A DNA stretch of 64,000 bases from Buchnera aphidicola str. G002 (Myzus persicae). Lineage in GTDB: Bacteria > Pseudomonadota > Gammaproteobacteria > Enterobacterales > Enterobacteriaceae. The position numbers and the translations under genes were made by a program. Each line of letters starts with the position of its first letter. Within the stretch, counting starts at the first letter, position 1. The stretch is from positions 372,001-436,000 of the forward strand of contig NZ_CP002701.1 of assembly GCF_000521565.1 (NCBI RefSeq), in the 5' to 3' direction. Shown one piece after another: positions 50,885 to 61,712 of this stretch. Below the pieces are notes generated by a model. The model did no database searches. It was not told the DNA's origin and saw only the letters and a list, made by a program, of their open reading frames with translations.

Positions 50885-52219
50885 TTAAAGTAATTCAATA
50901 GTTTTTGCAATATCATGTGCTAATTTATGAACCTTTAAAAAATTTTTACCTTCCACCATAATGCGAATACAAGATTCTGTACCTGATTTACGAAGTAAAA
51001 TACGACTATTTTGACCTAAAATGGATTTAGATTTAGCAAGAATGTTTTGTATAGTTAAATCTTCTGCTAAATTTATCTCTTTTTTAGAAAAAACATTTAA
51101 TAATATTTGAGGAAATAATTTTACTTCTTTAGATAATTGATACAAAGTTTTATTATTATTAATCATACTTAATAAAACTTGTAAACTTGCTATGATACCA
51201 TCACCTGTAGAATGTTTATCTGATAATATAACATGACCTGATTTTTCTGCTCCGAGTATCCATTTTTTTTCTTGAATTTTTCTATATACATTACTATCTC
51301 CTATTGGTGCAGCGAAAAAAGGAATCCCAAGTTTTTTTAAACTTAAAACTACTCCCATATTAGTCATTAACGTACCTACGACACCACCATTTAACATTCT
51401 ATTTTTTAAATATTCTTTCGCAATAATATAAATAATTTGATCGCCATCTATTTCATGACCTAAATGATCGATCATAATCACACGATCTCCATCTCCATCA
51501 AATGCCAAACCTATATCTGCTTTTTCTAATAAAACTTTTTTTTTTAATTTTAAAACATTCGTAGATCCTGAATTTTTATTAATATTTACTCCATTAGGAT
51601 TAATTGAAAAATTAATTATTTTTGCACCTAAATTTCTAAAAATTTTAGGTGCTACACGATAAGTAGCACCATTAGCACAATCTAAAACAATAGTCAGTTT
51701 AGATAAATTTAAATTTTTAGGAAAAGTATTTATACAAAAATTAATATATTTTTTTTCAGCATCAATCATTTGATGAGAAAGGCCAAAATGAATAAAATTA
51801 GAAAAAAAAACATTTTTTTTAATATTTTTTTCAATAGAACACTCAATTTCTTTGTCTAATTTAATCCCATGTTTATAGAAAACTTTTATTCCATTATCGT
51901 CAAAAAGATTATGAGAACCTGAAATTACAATACCCGCTGATGCATTTAAAAATCTTGTAAAATATGCAATTGCTGAAGTAGGAACACAATCAGCTAATAA
52001 AGTAGATGTTCCTGTTGATAAAATCCCATACTCTAAAGCAGACTGTAACATAGTACCAGAAATACGAGTATCTCTTCCTATAATAATTTTTTTTGTTTTA
52101 TTTTTACCTAAAACTGTTCCAATAGACCATCCTAATTTTAAAAAAAACTCTGGTGTTATAGGTTTTTTACCTACTTTACCACGGATGCCATCTGTTTTAA
52201 AATATTGCAAATCATGCAT
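50885..52219 (-). CDS. glmM: Phosphoglucosamine mutase GlmM
   Basis: Interconverts glucosamine 6- and 1-phosphate for peptidoglycan and lipid A precursors. The 444 residues (E. coli 445) have GIRGKVGKKPITPEF, the metal loop FDGDGDRVIMID and the phosphate-binding RKSGTESCIRIMVEG. The active-site loop is SGSHNLFDDNG (100-110) where E. coli has SASHNPFYDNG: the phosphorylated Ser102 and His103 remain, but the flanking Ala and Pro are Gly and Leu. folP, which separates it from ftsH in E. coli, is missing; a strong terminator stands there instead. Confidence 0.95.
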   Translation of the reverse strand: MHDLQYFKTDGIRGKVGKKPITPEFFLKLGWSIGTVLGKNKTKKIIIGRDTRISGTMLQSALEYGILSTGTSTLLADCVPTSAIAYFTRFLNASAGIVISGSHNLFDDNGIKVFYKHGIKLDKEIECSIEKNIKKNVFFSNFIHFGLSHQMIDAEKKYINFCINTFPKNLNLSKLTIVLDCANGATYRVAPKIFRNLGAKIINFSINPNGVNINKNSGSTNVLKLKKKVLLEKADIGLAFDGDGDRVIMIDHLGHEIDGDQIIYIIAKEYLKNRMLNGGVVGTLMTNMGVVLSLKKLGIPFFAAPIGDSNVYRKIQEKKWILGAEKSGHVILSDKHSTGDGIIASLQVLLSMINNNKTLYQLSKEVKLFPQILLNVFSKKEINLAEDLTIQNILAKSKSILGQNSRILLRKSGTESCIRIMVEGKNFLKVHKLAHDIAKTIELL

Positions 52220-52290
52220 AATAATTTTATTCCTGTACTATTTTAAAATAATTAAATTTGTAATAAATATCATAACTTTTATCTTCCATT

Positions 52291-52337
52291 AAAAAATAAG
52301 ATGAAGTTATAATTTTTTTATTACTTCATCTTATTTT
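52291..52337 (-). terminator. Intrinsic terminator after ftsH
   Basis: A perfect 15-bp stem (52293-52307 with 52323-52337; core AAGATGAAGT / ACTTCATCTT) has four further pairs inside the loop and is followed by six T on the reverse strand. It ends 38 bp beyond the ftsH stop and separates the greA-rlmE-ftsH side from glmM-secG. Confidence 0.87.
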
Positions 52338-52374
52338 AATACATATTAAATTAATTAATTTTACACAGAATAAA

Positions 52375-54219
52375 TTATTTTTTTATATCTGTTTCTACCC
52401 ACCCCTTCGGTTTTCGTACTTCTCGTCTTTCCATTAAGTCATCAATTTGAAAAGCATCAATAGTTTCATATTTAATTAAAGCATCTTTCATAGCATGTAA
52501 TACATCAATGTTTGCATTTAAAATATTTCGAGCTCTACTATAATTAGCTTCAATTAATAATTTAACTTCTTCATCAATAATTCTAGCTGTTTCATCAGAC
52601 ATATGTTTTGCTTTAGCTACCGAACGACCCAAAAATACTTCTTCTTCTTCTTCAGCATATAATAAAGGTCCTAACTTATCTGAGAAACCCCATTGAGTTA
52701 CCATATTTCGTGCTAAATTAGTAGCAACTTTAATATCATTACAAGCACCAGTAGAAACATTTTTAGGACCATAAATAATTTCTTCTGCTAGACGACCACC
52801 ATATAAAGTCGATATTTGACTTTCTAGTTTCTGACGACTGATACTTAATGTATCAGATTCTGGTAAAAAAAATGTAACACCTAAAGCTCTTCCTCTAGGA
52901 ATAATTGTAACTTTATGCGCAGGATCATGATCAGGTACTAATCTTCCAATAATCACATGACCAGCTTCATGATATGCAGTAGATTCTTTTTGAAAATCAC
53001 TCATCACCATTGATTTACGCTCTGAACCCATCATCATTTTATCTTTTGCTCGTTCAAATTCTAGCATAGACACAACACGATTATTAAGTCTAGCAGCAAA
53101 AAGAGCAGCTTCATTCACTAAATTAGCTAAATCTGCACCTGAAAAACCAGGTGTACCACGCGCGATAATCATAGGATCTACATCTTTTGATAAAGGCACT
53201 TTTCTCATATGTACTTTTAAAATTTGTTCTCGTCCACGAATATCAGGAAGTGCTACAATAACTTGACGATCAAATCGACCCGGACGTAATAAAGCAGGAT
53301 CTAAAACATCTGGTCTATTAGTAGCAGCTATTAAAATAATACCTTCATTTCCATCGAAACCATCCATTTCTACTAACATTTGATTAAGTGTTTGTTCTCT
53401 TTCGTCATGTCCACCACCTAGTCCAGCTCCTCTTTGACGACCTACTGCATCAATTTCATCAATAAATATTATACACGGTGCAGATTTTCTTGAATGTTCA
53501 AACATGTCTCTTACTCTAGAAGCACCTACTCCAACAAACATTTCGACAAAATCAGAACCAGAAATTGTGAAAAAAGGCACTTTAGCTTCTCCAGCTATTG
53601 CTTTTGCAAGTAATGTTTTACCAGTGCCAGGTGGACCAACCATTAATACACCTTTTGGAATTTTTCCTCCTAATTTTTGAAAACGACTAGGCTCCTTAAG
53701 ATATTCAACTAATTCACTTACTTCTTCTTTTGCTTCGTCACATCCTGCAACGTCTGCAAAAGTAGTTTGAATTTGATCTTCTGATAGCATACGTGCTTTA
53801 CTTTTACCAAATGACATTGCACCTTTTCCACCACCCATTTGCATTTGTCTCATAAAAAAAATCCATACCCCAATTAAGAGTAACATAGGAAACCAAGAAA
53901 TAAATATAGAAATAAGAAGACTGGGTTCCTCAGGAACTGCACCGATAATTTTAACGTTTTTTGTCAAAAGATTGTCTAACAGTTTAGGATCATTTACAGG
54001 AATATAGGTGATGTATTTACTGCTATCTTTTTTAGTAACACTGATCATACGTCCGTTAATGTATGTTTCACGAATTTGATCTTGGTTAACTTCTGATAAA
54101 AAAGTGGAATAATCAACTCTATGATTGTTTACATCACTAGTGTTAAAATTTTGAAAAATAGACATTAATACCACTGTGATAACTAACCAGAAGATCAGGT
54201 TTTTAACCATGTCACTCAA
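52375..54219 (-). CDS. ftsH: ATP-dependent zinc metalloprotease FtsH
   Basis: Membrane-bound AAA protease that degrades misfolded membrane proteins and regulators such as LpxC. Two N-terminal membrane helices (about 5-25 and 100-122) flank a periplasmic domain. The AAA domain has [28 protein letters not shown] and the second-region arginines. The protease has HEAGH and a downstream Asp. The frame opens at TTG (54219), which has GAGAGG 8 bases upstream; an ATG three codons later (54210) is the alternative and corresponds to the shorter E. coli form. The 614 residues lack the roughly 30-residue Pro/Asn-rich tail of E. coli (644). Confidence 0.96.
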   Translation of the reverse strand: MSDMVKNLIFWLVITVVLMSIFQNFNTSDVNNHRVDYSTFLSEVNQDQIRETYINGRMISVTKKDSSKYITYIPVNDPKLLDNLLTKNVKIIGAVPEEPSLLISIFISWFPMLLLIGVWIFFMRQMQMGGGKGAMSFGKSKARMLSEDQIQTTFADVAGCDEAKEEVSELVEYLKEPSRFQKLGGKIPKGVLMVGPPGTGKTLLAKAIAGEAKVPFFTISGSDFVEMFVGVGASRVRDMFEHSRKSAPCIIFIDEIDAVGRQRGAGLGGGHDEREQTLNQMLVEMDGFDGNEGIILIAATNRPDVLDPALLRPGRFDRQVIVALPDIRGREQILKVHMRKVPLSKDVDPMIIARGTPGFSGADLANLVNEAALFAARLNNRVVSMLEFERAKDKMMMGSERKSMVMSDFQKESTAYHEAGHVIIGRLVPDHDPAHKVTIIPRGRALGVTFFLPESDTLSISRQKLESQISTLYGGRLAEEIIYGPKNVSTGACNDIKVATNLARNMVTQWGFSDKLGPLLYAEEEEEVFLGRSVAKAKHMSDETARIIDEEVKLLIEANYSRARNILNANIDVLHAMKDALIKYETIDAFQIDDLMERREVRKPKGWVETDIKK

Positions 54220-54277
54220 GGGAACAACCTCTCATTGGATCTATAATATTTAAAAATAACACAGACTACTATAATGT

Positions 54278-54898
54278 TTATCTGGTTGCTAAAATGAATA
54301 TTTCTCGAGATCTTGATCGAGAAGTTTTAGGTTTACAAATTTTAACTTGTGTAAATAATATTTTAATTTTTTTATAAAATTCATTAAAACCTTCTCCTTG
54401 AAATGATTTCAATAACAAAATACCATTTTTAGATAAAACATAATTTGATATTTTTAATGCTAATTTAGATAAATCAATAATTCGTGGCATATCAATAGAA
54501 AAATTTCCTGTTATATTAGGAGCCATATCTGACATAACTAAATGAAATTTAGTACTATTTAAAGAATTTAACATGAGATTTAATACATGTTGATCACGAA
54601 AATCTCCTTGAAAAAAATCAACACCTATGATTGGTTTAATAGGCAAGATGTCACAAGCTATGATACGTCCTGTTTTACCTATTTTCTGAATTGCATATTG
54701 TGACCAGCTTCCAGGAGCTGCACCTAAATCAATTACATTCATCCCAGTTTTAAATATTTTATTAGTTTGATCTAGTTCTTCTAATTTAAACCAAGCCCTT
54801 GAACGTATTTTATTTTCTCTTGCTTTCTGAACATATTGATCTTGAAAATGTTCTAATAACCAACGATTAGAACTTTTTGATTTTTTTCGAGAAATCAT
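54278..54898 (-). CDS. rlmE: 23S rRNA 2'-O-ribose methyltransferase RlmE
   Basis: Heat-shock methyltransferase (FtsJ/RrmJ) for U2552 of 23S rRNA. I start it at the ATG at 54898 (MISRKKSKSSNRWLLEHFQD), which aligns with the E. coli N terminus; an upstream in-frame ATG at 54934 would add 12 unmatched residues. The 206 residues equal the family length (E. coli 209). The SAM motif is VIDLGAAPGSWSQYA, and the catalytic tetrad residues lie in RAWFKLEE, MSDMAPN and LLKSFQGEGF. It is 58 bp before ftsH, as in E. coli. Confidence 0.95.
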   Translation of the reverse strand: MISRKKSKSSNRWLLEHFQDQYVQKARENKIRSRAWFKLEELDQTNKIFKTGMNVIDLGAAPGSWSQYAIQKIGKTGRIIACDILPIKPIIGVDFFQGDFRDQHVLNLMLNSLNSTKFHLVMSDMAPNITGNFSIDMPRIIDLSKLALKISNYVLSKNGILLLKSFQGEGFNEFYKKIKILFTQVKICKPKTSRSRSREIFILATR

Positions 54899-54956
54899 AT
54901 TATTATAATTGTAAAATTTATTTGAAAAACACACTTTTAAGTTATAATAAAACCAA

Positions 54957-55436
54957 CTATATATAATCGATCTTTAGAATTTTATATTCGACTTCACCAC
55001 CTGGTGTAGATATAGTTACAATAGCATCATTTCTTTTTCCAATTAAACCTCTTGCTATTGGAGAATTAATAGAAATTAAATTTTTTTTAAAATCAGATTC
55101 ATCATCACCAACAATTTGATAAGTAAATTTTTCTTTATTTTTCATATTTAAAATTGTAATAGTAGAACCAAAAATTACTCTTCCATTATTCGTTAATTTT
55201 GTTACATCTATAATTTGAGAATTAGATAATTTTGCTTCAATTTCTTTGATACGTCCTTCACAAAAACTTTGTTCTTCACGAGCAGAATGATATTCGGCAT
55301 TTTCTTTTAAATCACCATGTTCTCTTGCCTCTGCTATTGCAGTAATAATACGAGGACGTTTTATATTTTTTAATTTCTGAAGTTCTTCACGAAGTTTTTC
55401 TGCACCTCTTACAGTCATAGGAATTAAATTAACCAT
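54957..55436 (-). CDS. greA: Transcription elongation factor GreA
   Basis: Rescues backtracked RNA polymerase by stimulating transcript cleavage. The ATG at 55436 is chosen because GGAG lies 9 bases upstream and it aligns with E. coli; the in-frame ATG at 55451 has no ribosome site. The 159 residues (E. coli 158) have the coiled-coil N-terminal domain with the catalytic acidic tip ([17 protein letters not shown] near 40-56) and the C-terminal FKBP-like domain ([13 protein letters not shown]). yhbY, which lies between greA and rlmE in E. coli, is absent. Confidence 0.96.
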   Translation of the reverse strand: MVNLIPMTVRGAEKLREELQKLKNIKRPRIITAIAEAREHGDLKENAEYHSAREEQSFCEGRIKEIEAKLSNSQIIDVTKLTNNGRVIFGSTITILNMKNKEKFTYQIVGDDESDFKKNLISINSPIARGLIGKRNDAIVTISTPGGEVEYKILKIDYI

Positions 55437-55919
55437 ATATAAACACTCCATTATTTTTTTATTTCATATTATAAAAATAATTTCATTTATAATATAAAAA
55501 TATTTTTTAAAATTTAAAAAAATGTTAAAATTTTAAATTATATTTTTTAATAAAAAATATAGTTTAATTTTTCAAATATTGTATTTGTAATAAAATTTAA
55601 AATGATTAAAAATTTTAATTTGCATCTCTTATAAAATTTTATATGAAAATTAGAACAAAAAATTATCATTATATAAAATTAAATCATTTTTTTATAAAAA
55701 ATGATATATACATTAAAAATAAACTAAAATAAGGTATTTAAAATATTAAAAACATATACATTTTAAAGTAAAAAATAGAATTTATCAAAATTTTAAAAAT
55801 TTAGTTATATATTTTTATATCCTTAATTTAAATCAATGAATAATATTCTTTATGAAAAAATCATTAATTTTTTAAAATTTTAAAATTATTTCAATATTAA
55901 ATTAAAAGTATATTAAAAA
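55437..55919. other. Longest spacer in the window, greA / ibaG
   Basis: 483 bp of extremely AT-rich DNA between divergent genes. The only structure I can point to is a symmetric 10-bp hairpin (55683-55692 with 55696-55705, ATCATTTTTT / AAAAAATGAT), and several T and A runs. No open frame, RNA gene or convincing promoter pair is visible. In E. coli the mla genes precede ibaG and dacB lies near greA, so this is probably the eroded remainder of lost genes. Confidence 0.6.
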
Positions 55920-56186
55920 ATGAATAATCAAAATATCAAATTGCTACTTATGAAAGAATTAAATTTAACACAAGCCTATATCACAGGAGATAACAATCAT
56001 ATTAAAATAATAGCGATAGGAAATATATTTAAAGAAATGAGTCAAGTAAAAAGACAACAAATAGTTTATAAACCTTTAATAAATATGATTACAGAAAAAA
56101 ATCTTCATGCTATATCTATAATTTCTTATACAGATGAAGAATGGGATAAAAATAATACAAGTATAGATAATTCTTATCATGCATAA
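55920..56186 (+). CDS. ibaG: BolA-family protein IbaG (YrbA)
   Basis: Small protein of the BolA family, associated with acid stress and iron-sulfur/glutaredoxin partners. The 88 residues (E. coli 84) align end to end: LMKELNLTQAYITGDNNHIK, AIGNIFKEMSQVKRQQIVYK and HAISIISYTDEEW. The single histidine in the conserved H-A-x-S-I motif is kept. It is 46 bp before murA, as in E. coli; the mla genes usually before it are not present. Confidence 0.92.
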   Translation: MNNQNIKLLLMKELNLTQAYITGDNNHIKIIAIGNIFKEMSQVKRQQIVYKPLINMITEKNLHAISIISYTDEEWDKNNTSIDNSYHA

Positions 56187-56232
56187 AATAAAAAAAATTT
56201 TCATATCAATAAAAACAGAGATTTCTTAATAA

Positions 56233-57486
56233 ATGAATAAATTATGCATCGAAGGTAATAAAAATTTATATGGTAGTGTTGTTATTTCCGGTTCTAAAAA
56301 TGCTGCATTACCAATTTTATTTATGACGATACTAACAGAAGAAAAAATTAAAATAAGTAATGTTCCAAATTTGACAGATATTAATATAGCACTGAGATTA
56401 CTTGTATATTTAGGTGCAAAAATAGCATATAAAAAAACATTATCTATTGACACTAGTAGAATAAACGTATTCTCTACTCCATATGACTTAATTAAAAAAA
56501 TAAGAGCATCTATTTGGATATTAGCTCCCCTTTTAGCAAGGTTTGGAAAAGCTCAAATATTTCTTCCTGGAGGATGTAAAATAGGTAGTAGACCTATAGA
56601 TTTACACTTAAATGGATTGATAAAATTAGGCGCGACAATTAATTTAAAAAATGATTGCATTAACGCTTTTGTAAAGGGACGTCTAAAAGGTAAATATATT
56701 TTAATGGAAAAGATCAGCGTTGGTGCTACTATTACAATTATGAGTGCTGCAACTTTAGCTCAAGGTTTAACAATTATTGATAATGCAGCATGTGAACCAG
56801 AAATTATTGATATAGCAAAATTTTTAAATACTTTAGGTGCAAATATTATTGGAGCAGGTACTCACAAAATATTTATTACAGGTGTACTGAAACTAAACGG
56901 CGGTAATCATAAAGTAATTCCTGATAGAATTGAAACAGGTACTTTTTTAGTAGCTGCAGCAATATCAAAAGGTTATATTACTTGCCATAAAACTGAACCT
57001 AAACATTTAAAAAATGTACTTTCAAAATTAGGTAAAACTGGCGCCAAGATTAAAACAGGAAAAGACTGGATTAAATTAGATATGAGAGGGAAAAGACCAA
57101 AATCCTTAAATATTTCTACTTCACCCTATCCAGGGTTTCCAACAGATATGCAAGCTCAATTCACTTTATTAAATATAATCTCTAAAGGAATGAGCACTAT
57201 AACTGAAACTATATTTGAAAATCGTTTTCTTTATACTTCAGAATTAATTCATATGGGAGCTAAAATAAAAATTCAAAATAGTAATACTATTGTTTGTCAT
57301 GGAGTCCCTACATTATCTTCTGCAAATGTTTCTTGTAGCGATTTGAGAGCTGCAGCAACATTAGTATTAGCAGGATGTATCTCTATAGGTGTCACTATAG
57401 TTAATCAAGCTGATCATCTTATTAGAGGATACGATTCATTTCCGAATAAATTAAACAAATTAGGAGCTAATATTAAAATTATATAA
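56233..57486 (+). CDS. murA: UDP-N-acetylglucosamine 1-carboxyvinyltransferase MurA
   Basis: First committed step of peptidoglycan synthesis, adding enolpyruvate from PEP. The 417 residues (E. coli 419) show GSKNAALPILF with Lys22-Asn23, the active-site Cys115 in LPGGCKIGSRPIDLH, DRIETGTFLVAAA, and FPTDMQAQFTLLN with the catalytic aspartate. A recognisable ribosome site is weak. Together with GlmM and FtsH it indicates retained cell-wall synthesis. Confidence 0.96.
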   Translation: MNKLCIEGNKNLYGSVVISGSKNAALPILFMTILTEEKIKISNVPNLTDINIALRLLVYLGAKIAYKKTLSIDTSRINVFSTPYDLIKKIRASIWILAPLLARFGKAQIFLPGGCKIGSRPIDLHLNGLIKLGATINLKNDCINAFVKGRLKGKYILMEKISVGATITIMSAATLAQGLTIIDNAACEPEIIDIAKFLNTLGANIIGAGTHKIFITGVLKLNGGNHKVIPDRIETGTFLVAAAISKGYITCHKTEPKHLKNVLSKLGKTGAKIKTGKDWIKLDMRGKRPKSLNISTSPYPGFPTDMQAQFTLLNIISKGMSTITETIFENRFLYTSELIHMGAKIKIQNSNTIVCHGVPTLSSANVSCSDLRAAATLVLAGCISIGVTIVNQADHLIRGYDSFPNKLNKLGANIKII

Positions 57487-57576
57487 ATGCAATTAATAAA
57501 AATTATTTATCTTTTTTAAATAGAAAGTTTTTTGTTTGTTAAAAGAATAATGAATAATAGATAGCTGGAGTTATTT

Positions 57577-57921
57577 ATGTATGCAGTCTTTATCAGTGGT
57601 GGGAAACAATATCGAGTAATTAAAAACCAAATTATTCGGTTAGAAAAATTAAAAAATCCAATTGGTACAACTATAGAATTTAAAAAAATATTGATAATGT
57701 CTAATAATAAAGATGTCCAGAGAATTGGCACTCCTTTCATAACTGGAGGCATAATAAAAGCTAACATTGAAAATCATGGTCGTTTAAAAAAAATTAAAGT
57801 TATTAAATTTAATCGTCGTAAACATTATAAAAAACAACAAGGTCATCGTCAATATTTTACTGATGTAAAAATTTTAGATATTAATAATATTTCAGAGGAA
57901 ATTGAAAAAAATGGCTCATAA
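57577..57921 (+). CDS. rplU: 50S ribosomal protein L21
   Basis: 23S rRNA-binding protein. [20 protein letters not shown] and [20 protein letters not shown] are close to E. coli L21. The 114 residues exceed the E. coli protein (103) by about 11 at the C terminus (ending EEIEKNGS). That extension overlaps the start of rpmA by 11 bases and contains the GAGGA that serves as rpmA's ribosome site. It is the first gene of the rplU-rpmA-obgE group. Confidence 0.95.
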   Translation: MYAVFISGGKQYRVIKNQIIRLEKLKNPIGTTIEFKKILIMSNNKDVQRIGTPFITGGIIKANIENHGRLKKIKVIKFNRRKHYKKQQGHRQYFTDVKILDINNISEEIEKNGS

Positions 57922-58165
57922 AAAAGCTGGAGGTTCTACTAGAAACGGACGTGATTCTAATGCTCAAAGACTAGGTGTGAAACATTTTGGTGGTGAATTT
58001 ATTTCAGCAGGAAGTATAATTGTTAAACAACGTGGTACTAAATTTCATCCTGGTAAAAATGTAGGCTGCGGAAAAGACCATACAATTTTTGCAATGGTAA
58101 AGGGAAAAGTAGAATTCAAGAAAAAAGGATTAAAAAAAAGAACATATGTAAATATTATAAATTAA
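57911..58165 (+). CDS. rpmA: 50S ribosomal protein L27
   Basis: Ribosomal protein whose N terminus reaches the peptidyl transferase centre. The ATG at 57911 gives [20 protein letters not shown] and 85 residues, as in E. coli; an ATG at 57902 would add three unmatched residues. [20 protein letters not shown] is conserved. It overlaps rplU by 11 bases in another frame and is followed by a terminator-like hairpin. Confidence 0.96.
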   Translation: MAHKKAGGSTRNGRDSNAQRLGVKHFGGEFISAGSIIVKQRGTKFHPGKNVGCGKDHTIFAMVKGKVEFKKKGLKKRTYVNIIN

Positions 58166-58187
58166 AACAAAAAATTAATATATATAA

Positions 58188-58208
58188 GACCCCTTTTTTC
58201 GGGGGGTT
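58188..58208 (+). terminator. Terminator-like hairpin after rpmA
   Basis: ACCCC (58189-58193) pairs with GGGGT (58203-58207) around a loop containing T6; extra G allows alternative pairing. Only a short TTT follows. It lies between rpmA and obgE and is probably a partial terminator, letting some transcripts reach obgE. Confidence 0.6.
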
Positions 58209-58247
58209 TGATTATTGAGAATAAAAAATATCAGAATATATGGATAA

Positions 58248-59273
<1,026 letters not shown>

Positions 59274-59325
59274 TTAAAAAAACCAAGTCCTTGTATAATA
59301 AAAAATAATTATGTGTTTTTTAGTA

Positions 59326-59718
59326 TTAACGTTTAGAAAACTGTGGACGTTTTCTAGCTTTTCGTAAACCTATCTTTTTACGTTCAACTTGTCTTGAATC
59401 TCGAGTAACAAATCCAGATTTTCTTAATTCACATCGTAAAGATTGATTATATTGAATTAAAGCACGAGTAATACCCTGTCGAATAGCACCAGCTTGACCA
59501 GAAATACCTCCGCCTTTAACGGTAATATAAATATTAAATTTAGTCATCATATCAACTAATTCTAAAGGTTGACAAACGATCATACATGACGTTTCACGAC
59601 CAAAATATTCATTTAAAGAACGCTTATTTACAATAATTTTACCATTACCAGATCTAAGAAAAACTCTAGCAGAAGAGCTCTTACGACGACCAGTACCATA
59701 GTTTTGAATTGGAATCAT
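59326..59718 (-). CDS. rpsI: 30S ribosomal protein S9
   Basis: Small-subunit protein whose basic C-terminal tail reaches the P-site tRNA. The 130 residues equal E. coli. [20 protein letters not shown] and the end [14 protein letters not shown], with the terminal Lys-Arg, are intact. It lies 22 bp after rplM. Confidence 0.97.
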   Translation of the reverse strand: MIPIQNYGTGRRKSSSARVFLRSGNGKIIVNKRSLNEYFGRETSCMIVCQPLELVDMMTKFNIYITVKGGGISGQAGAIRQGITRALIQYNQSLRCELRKSGFVTRDSRQVERKKIGLRKARKRPQFSKR

Positions 59719-59740
59719 TTATTATTTTTTAACCTCTTTA

Positions 59741-60169
59741 TCAAATATTTAACAATTGAGGACATTGTGCCATATGATCATGTTTATCATTAGAAAAAAC
59801 TTTCAATTTTTTAAACATAGCACGTCCTAAAGGACCTTTAGGTAACATACCCTTGACAGCAATTTCAATGACTCTTTCAGGATGATTAGATAGCATTTCT
59901 TCAAATCTAGAAGATTTTATACCGCCTATATAACCTGTATGATGATAATAGACTTTATCTGTCTTTTTTTTCCCTGTAACTAATATTTTTGAAGCATTTA
60001 AAACAATAATATAGTCTCCAGTATCAAGATGAGGAGTATACTCGATTTTATGTTTCCCTCTAAGACGTAAAGACAACGCACTCGCTAATCTTCCTAATAT
60101 TTTATTCGTTGCATCTACATAATACCAATTTCTTTTTATATCACTTAATTTAACTGAAAAAGTTTTCAT
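59741..60169 (-). CDS. rplM: 50S ribosomal protein L13
   Basis: Early-assembly large-subunit protein. The 142 residues equal the E. coli length; [31 protein letters not shown] and [20 protein letters not shown] are conserved. It is first in the rplM-rpsI pair and is divergent from pheA across 234 bp. Confidence 0.97.
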   Translation of the reverse strand: MKTFSVKLSDIKRNWYYVDATNKILGRLASALSLRLRGKHKIEYTPHLDTGDYIIVLNASKILVTGKKKTDKVYYHHTGYIGGIKSSRFEEMLSNHPERVIEIAVKGMLPKGPLGRAMFKKLKVFSNDKHDHMAQCPQLLNI

Positions 60170-60403
60170 ATAAAACTCACTAAAATATAATCATTTATAT
60201 AGAAAATAATACTATGATTAGAATTAATAAGATATAGTAAATATATTTTACTAAAATATTTTTTAAAGTAATTTTTTAAACAACTTTATAATGTAAAAAA
60301 TTATACTAATTTTACTACTATTGATGTTACTAAAAAAAAATAATTTTTTAAAAATATTCCTTTTACATTAATACATTCTATATATTTTATAGGTAATCAA
60401 TAT

Positions 60404-61561
60404 ATGACCGCTAAAAACTCTTTATTAGTTCTTCGTAATGAAATTAATAATATTGATGAAAAAATAGTTACATTATTAGCAAAAAGAAAAGATCTAGTTT
60501 TAAAAATTGCGATGTCTAAAATAGAAAATAATCAACCAATACGCGATATAGAACGTGAAAGAAAAATATTAAGAAAATTGATTGTTTTAGGAAAAAAAAA
60601 ATATCTCACACCTGAATATATAACTCAATTATTTCAGTTGATAATTGAAGAATCAGTATTAAATCAAGAAAAATTATTAAAAAAATTTTGTAGTGATAAT
60701 AAATTAACGCTTGCTAGTTTTTCTTTTTTAGGACCTAAAGGTTCTTACTCTCATATTGCAGCTTCTGAATATGCGGATCGTAATTTTAAAACATGTATTA
60801 TTAAAGAATGTTCAACATTTGAAGAAGTTATTGCATCAGTCGAAAATAATGAATCAGATTATGCTATTTTACCAATAGAAAATACTTGTTCTGGATATAT
60901 TAATGAAGTTTTTGATATATTAAAAAAAACTAATTTATTCATTGTTGGTGAAATTAATATTTTTATAAACCACTGTTTACTTGCAATAAAAAAAATTGCA
61001 TTAGATGAAATTAAAACAGTATATAGTCATCCTCAACCGTTTCAACAATGTAGTAACTTTATTAAAAAATTTCCACAATGGAAAATTAAATATACCAAAA
61101 GCACAGCTGATGCTATGGAAAAAATATCTAAATATAACGACATACATAATGCAGCATTAGGTAGTGAAATAGGATCTAAAATTTACGGACTAAATATTTT
61201 ATCTAAAAATTTAGCAAATCAAGAAAAAAATATTACAAGATTTATTTTATTGAATCGAAAACCTATTAAAATTTCTGAAAAAATACCAACTAAAACAACA
61301 TTAATTTTTAGTACAGGACAAGAATCAGGTGCTCTTTCTAAAGTATTGTTAATATTACAAGAAAAAAAATTAATTATGAAAAAACTCACTTCTCAAACAA
61401 TTTATAAAAATCCATGGGAAGAAATGTTTTACATTGATATTCAAGTAAATTTATCGTCTGAACTGATGCAAAAAACTCTAAAAGAAATTCAAAAAATAAC
61501 TAAATTTGTAAAAATTTTAGGATGTTATCCAAGTGAAAATGTAATTCCAATAGTATCATAA
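60404..61561 (+). CDS. pheA: Chorismate mutase/prephenate dehydratase PheA, altered feedback site
   Basis: Bifunctional enzyme making phenylpyruvate for phenylalanine. The 385 residues (E. coli 386) keep E. coli numbering. Mutase residues Arg11, Arg28, Lys39, Asp48, Arg51, Glu52 and Gln88 are present, as is the dehydratase Thr278 in ITRF. The ACT regulatory domain (about 299-385) has GALS at 309-312 and TSQT at 329-332 where E. coli has GALV and ESRP, the two phenylalanine-binding motifs. No pheL leader peptide or attenuator is seen in the 234-bp upstream region. Catalysis is thus preserved while feedback control is probably weakened. Confidence 0.97.
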   Translation: MTAKNSLLVLRNEINNIDEKIVTLLAKRKDLVLKIAMSKIENNQPIRDIERERKILRKLIVLGKKKYLTPEYITQLFQLIIEESVLNQEKLLKKFCSDNKLTLASFSFLGPKGSYSHIAASEYADRNFKTCIIKECSTFEEVIASVENNESDYAILPIENTCSGYINEVFDILKKTNLFIVGEINIFINHCLLAIKKIALDEIKTVYSHPQPFQQCSNFIKKFPQWKIKYTKSTADAMEKISKYNDIHNAALGSEIGSKIYGLNILSKNLANQEKNITRFILLNRKPIKISEKIPTKTTLIFSTGQESGALSKVLLILQEKKLIMKKLTSQTIYKNPWEEMFYIDIQVNLSSELMQKTLKEIQKITKFVKILGCYPSENVIPIVS

Positions 61562-61712
61562 TATCTTTAAAAAAATAAAACGATTCTTATCGTAAATATA
61601 TACCATATATAAATATCATAAATAATCATTTTTCTAAATCAAGAACATATTTTTTAAGATAATTATTATTATATTAATAATGTATTAAAAATATTAACAT
61701 GAGCAATAAATA

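Noticed and set aside
60170..60403. Search for a pheL-type leader peptide before pheA
   Set aside because: No short Phe-rich open frame followed by alternative hairpins was found.
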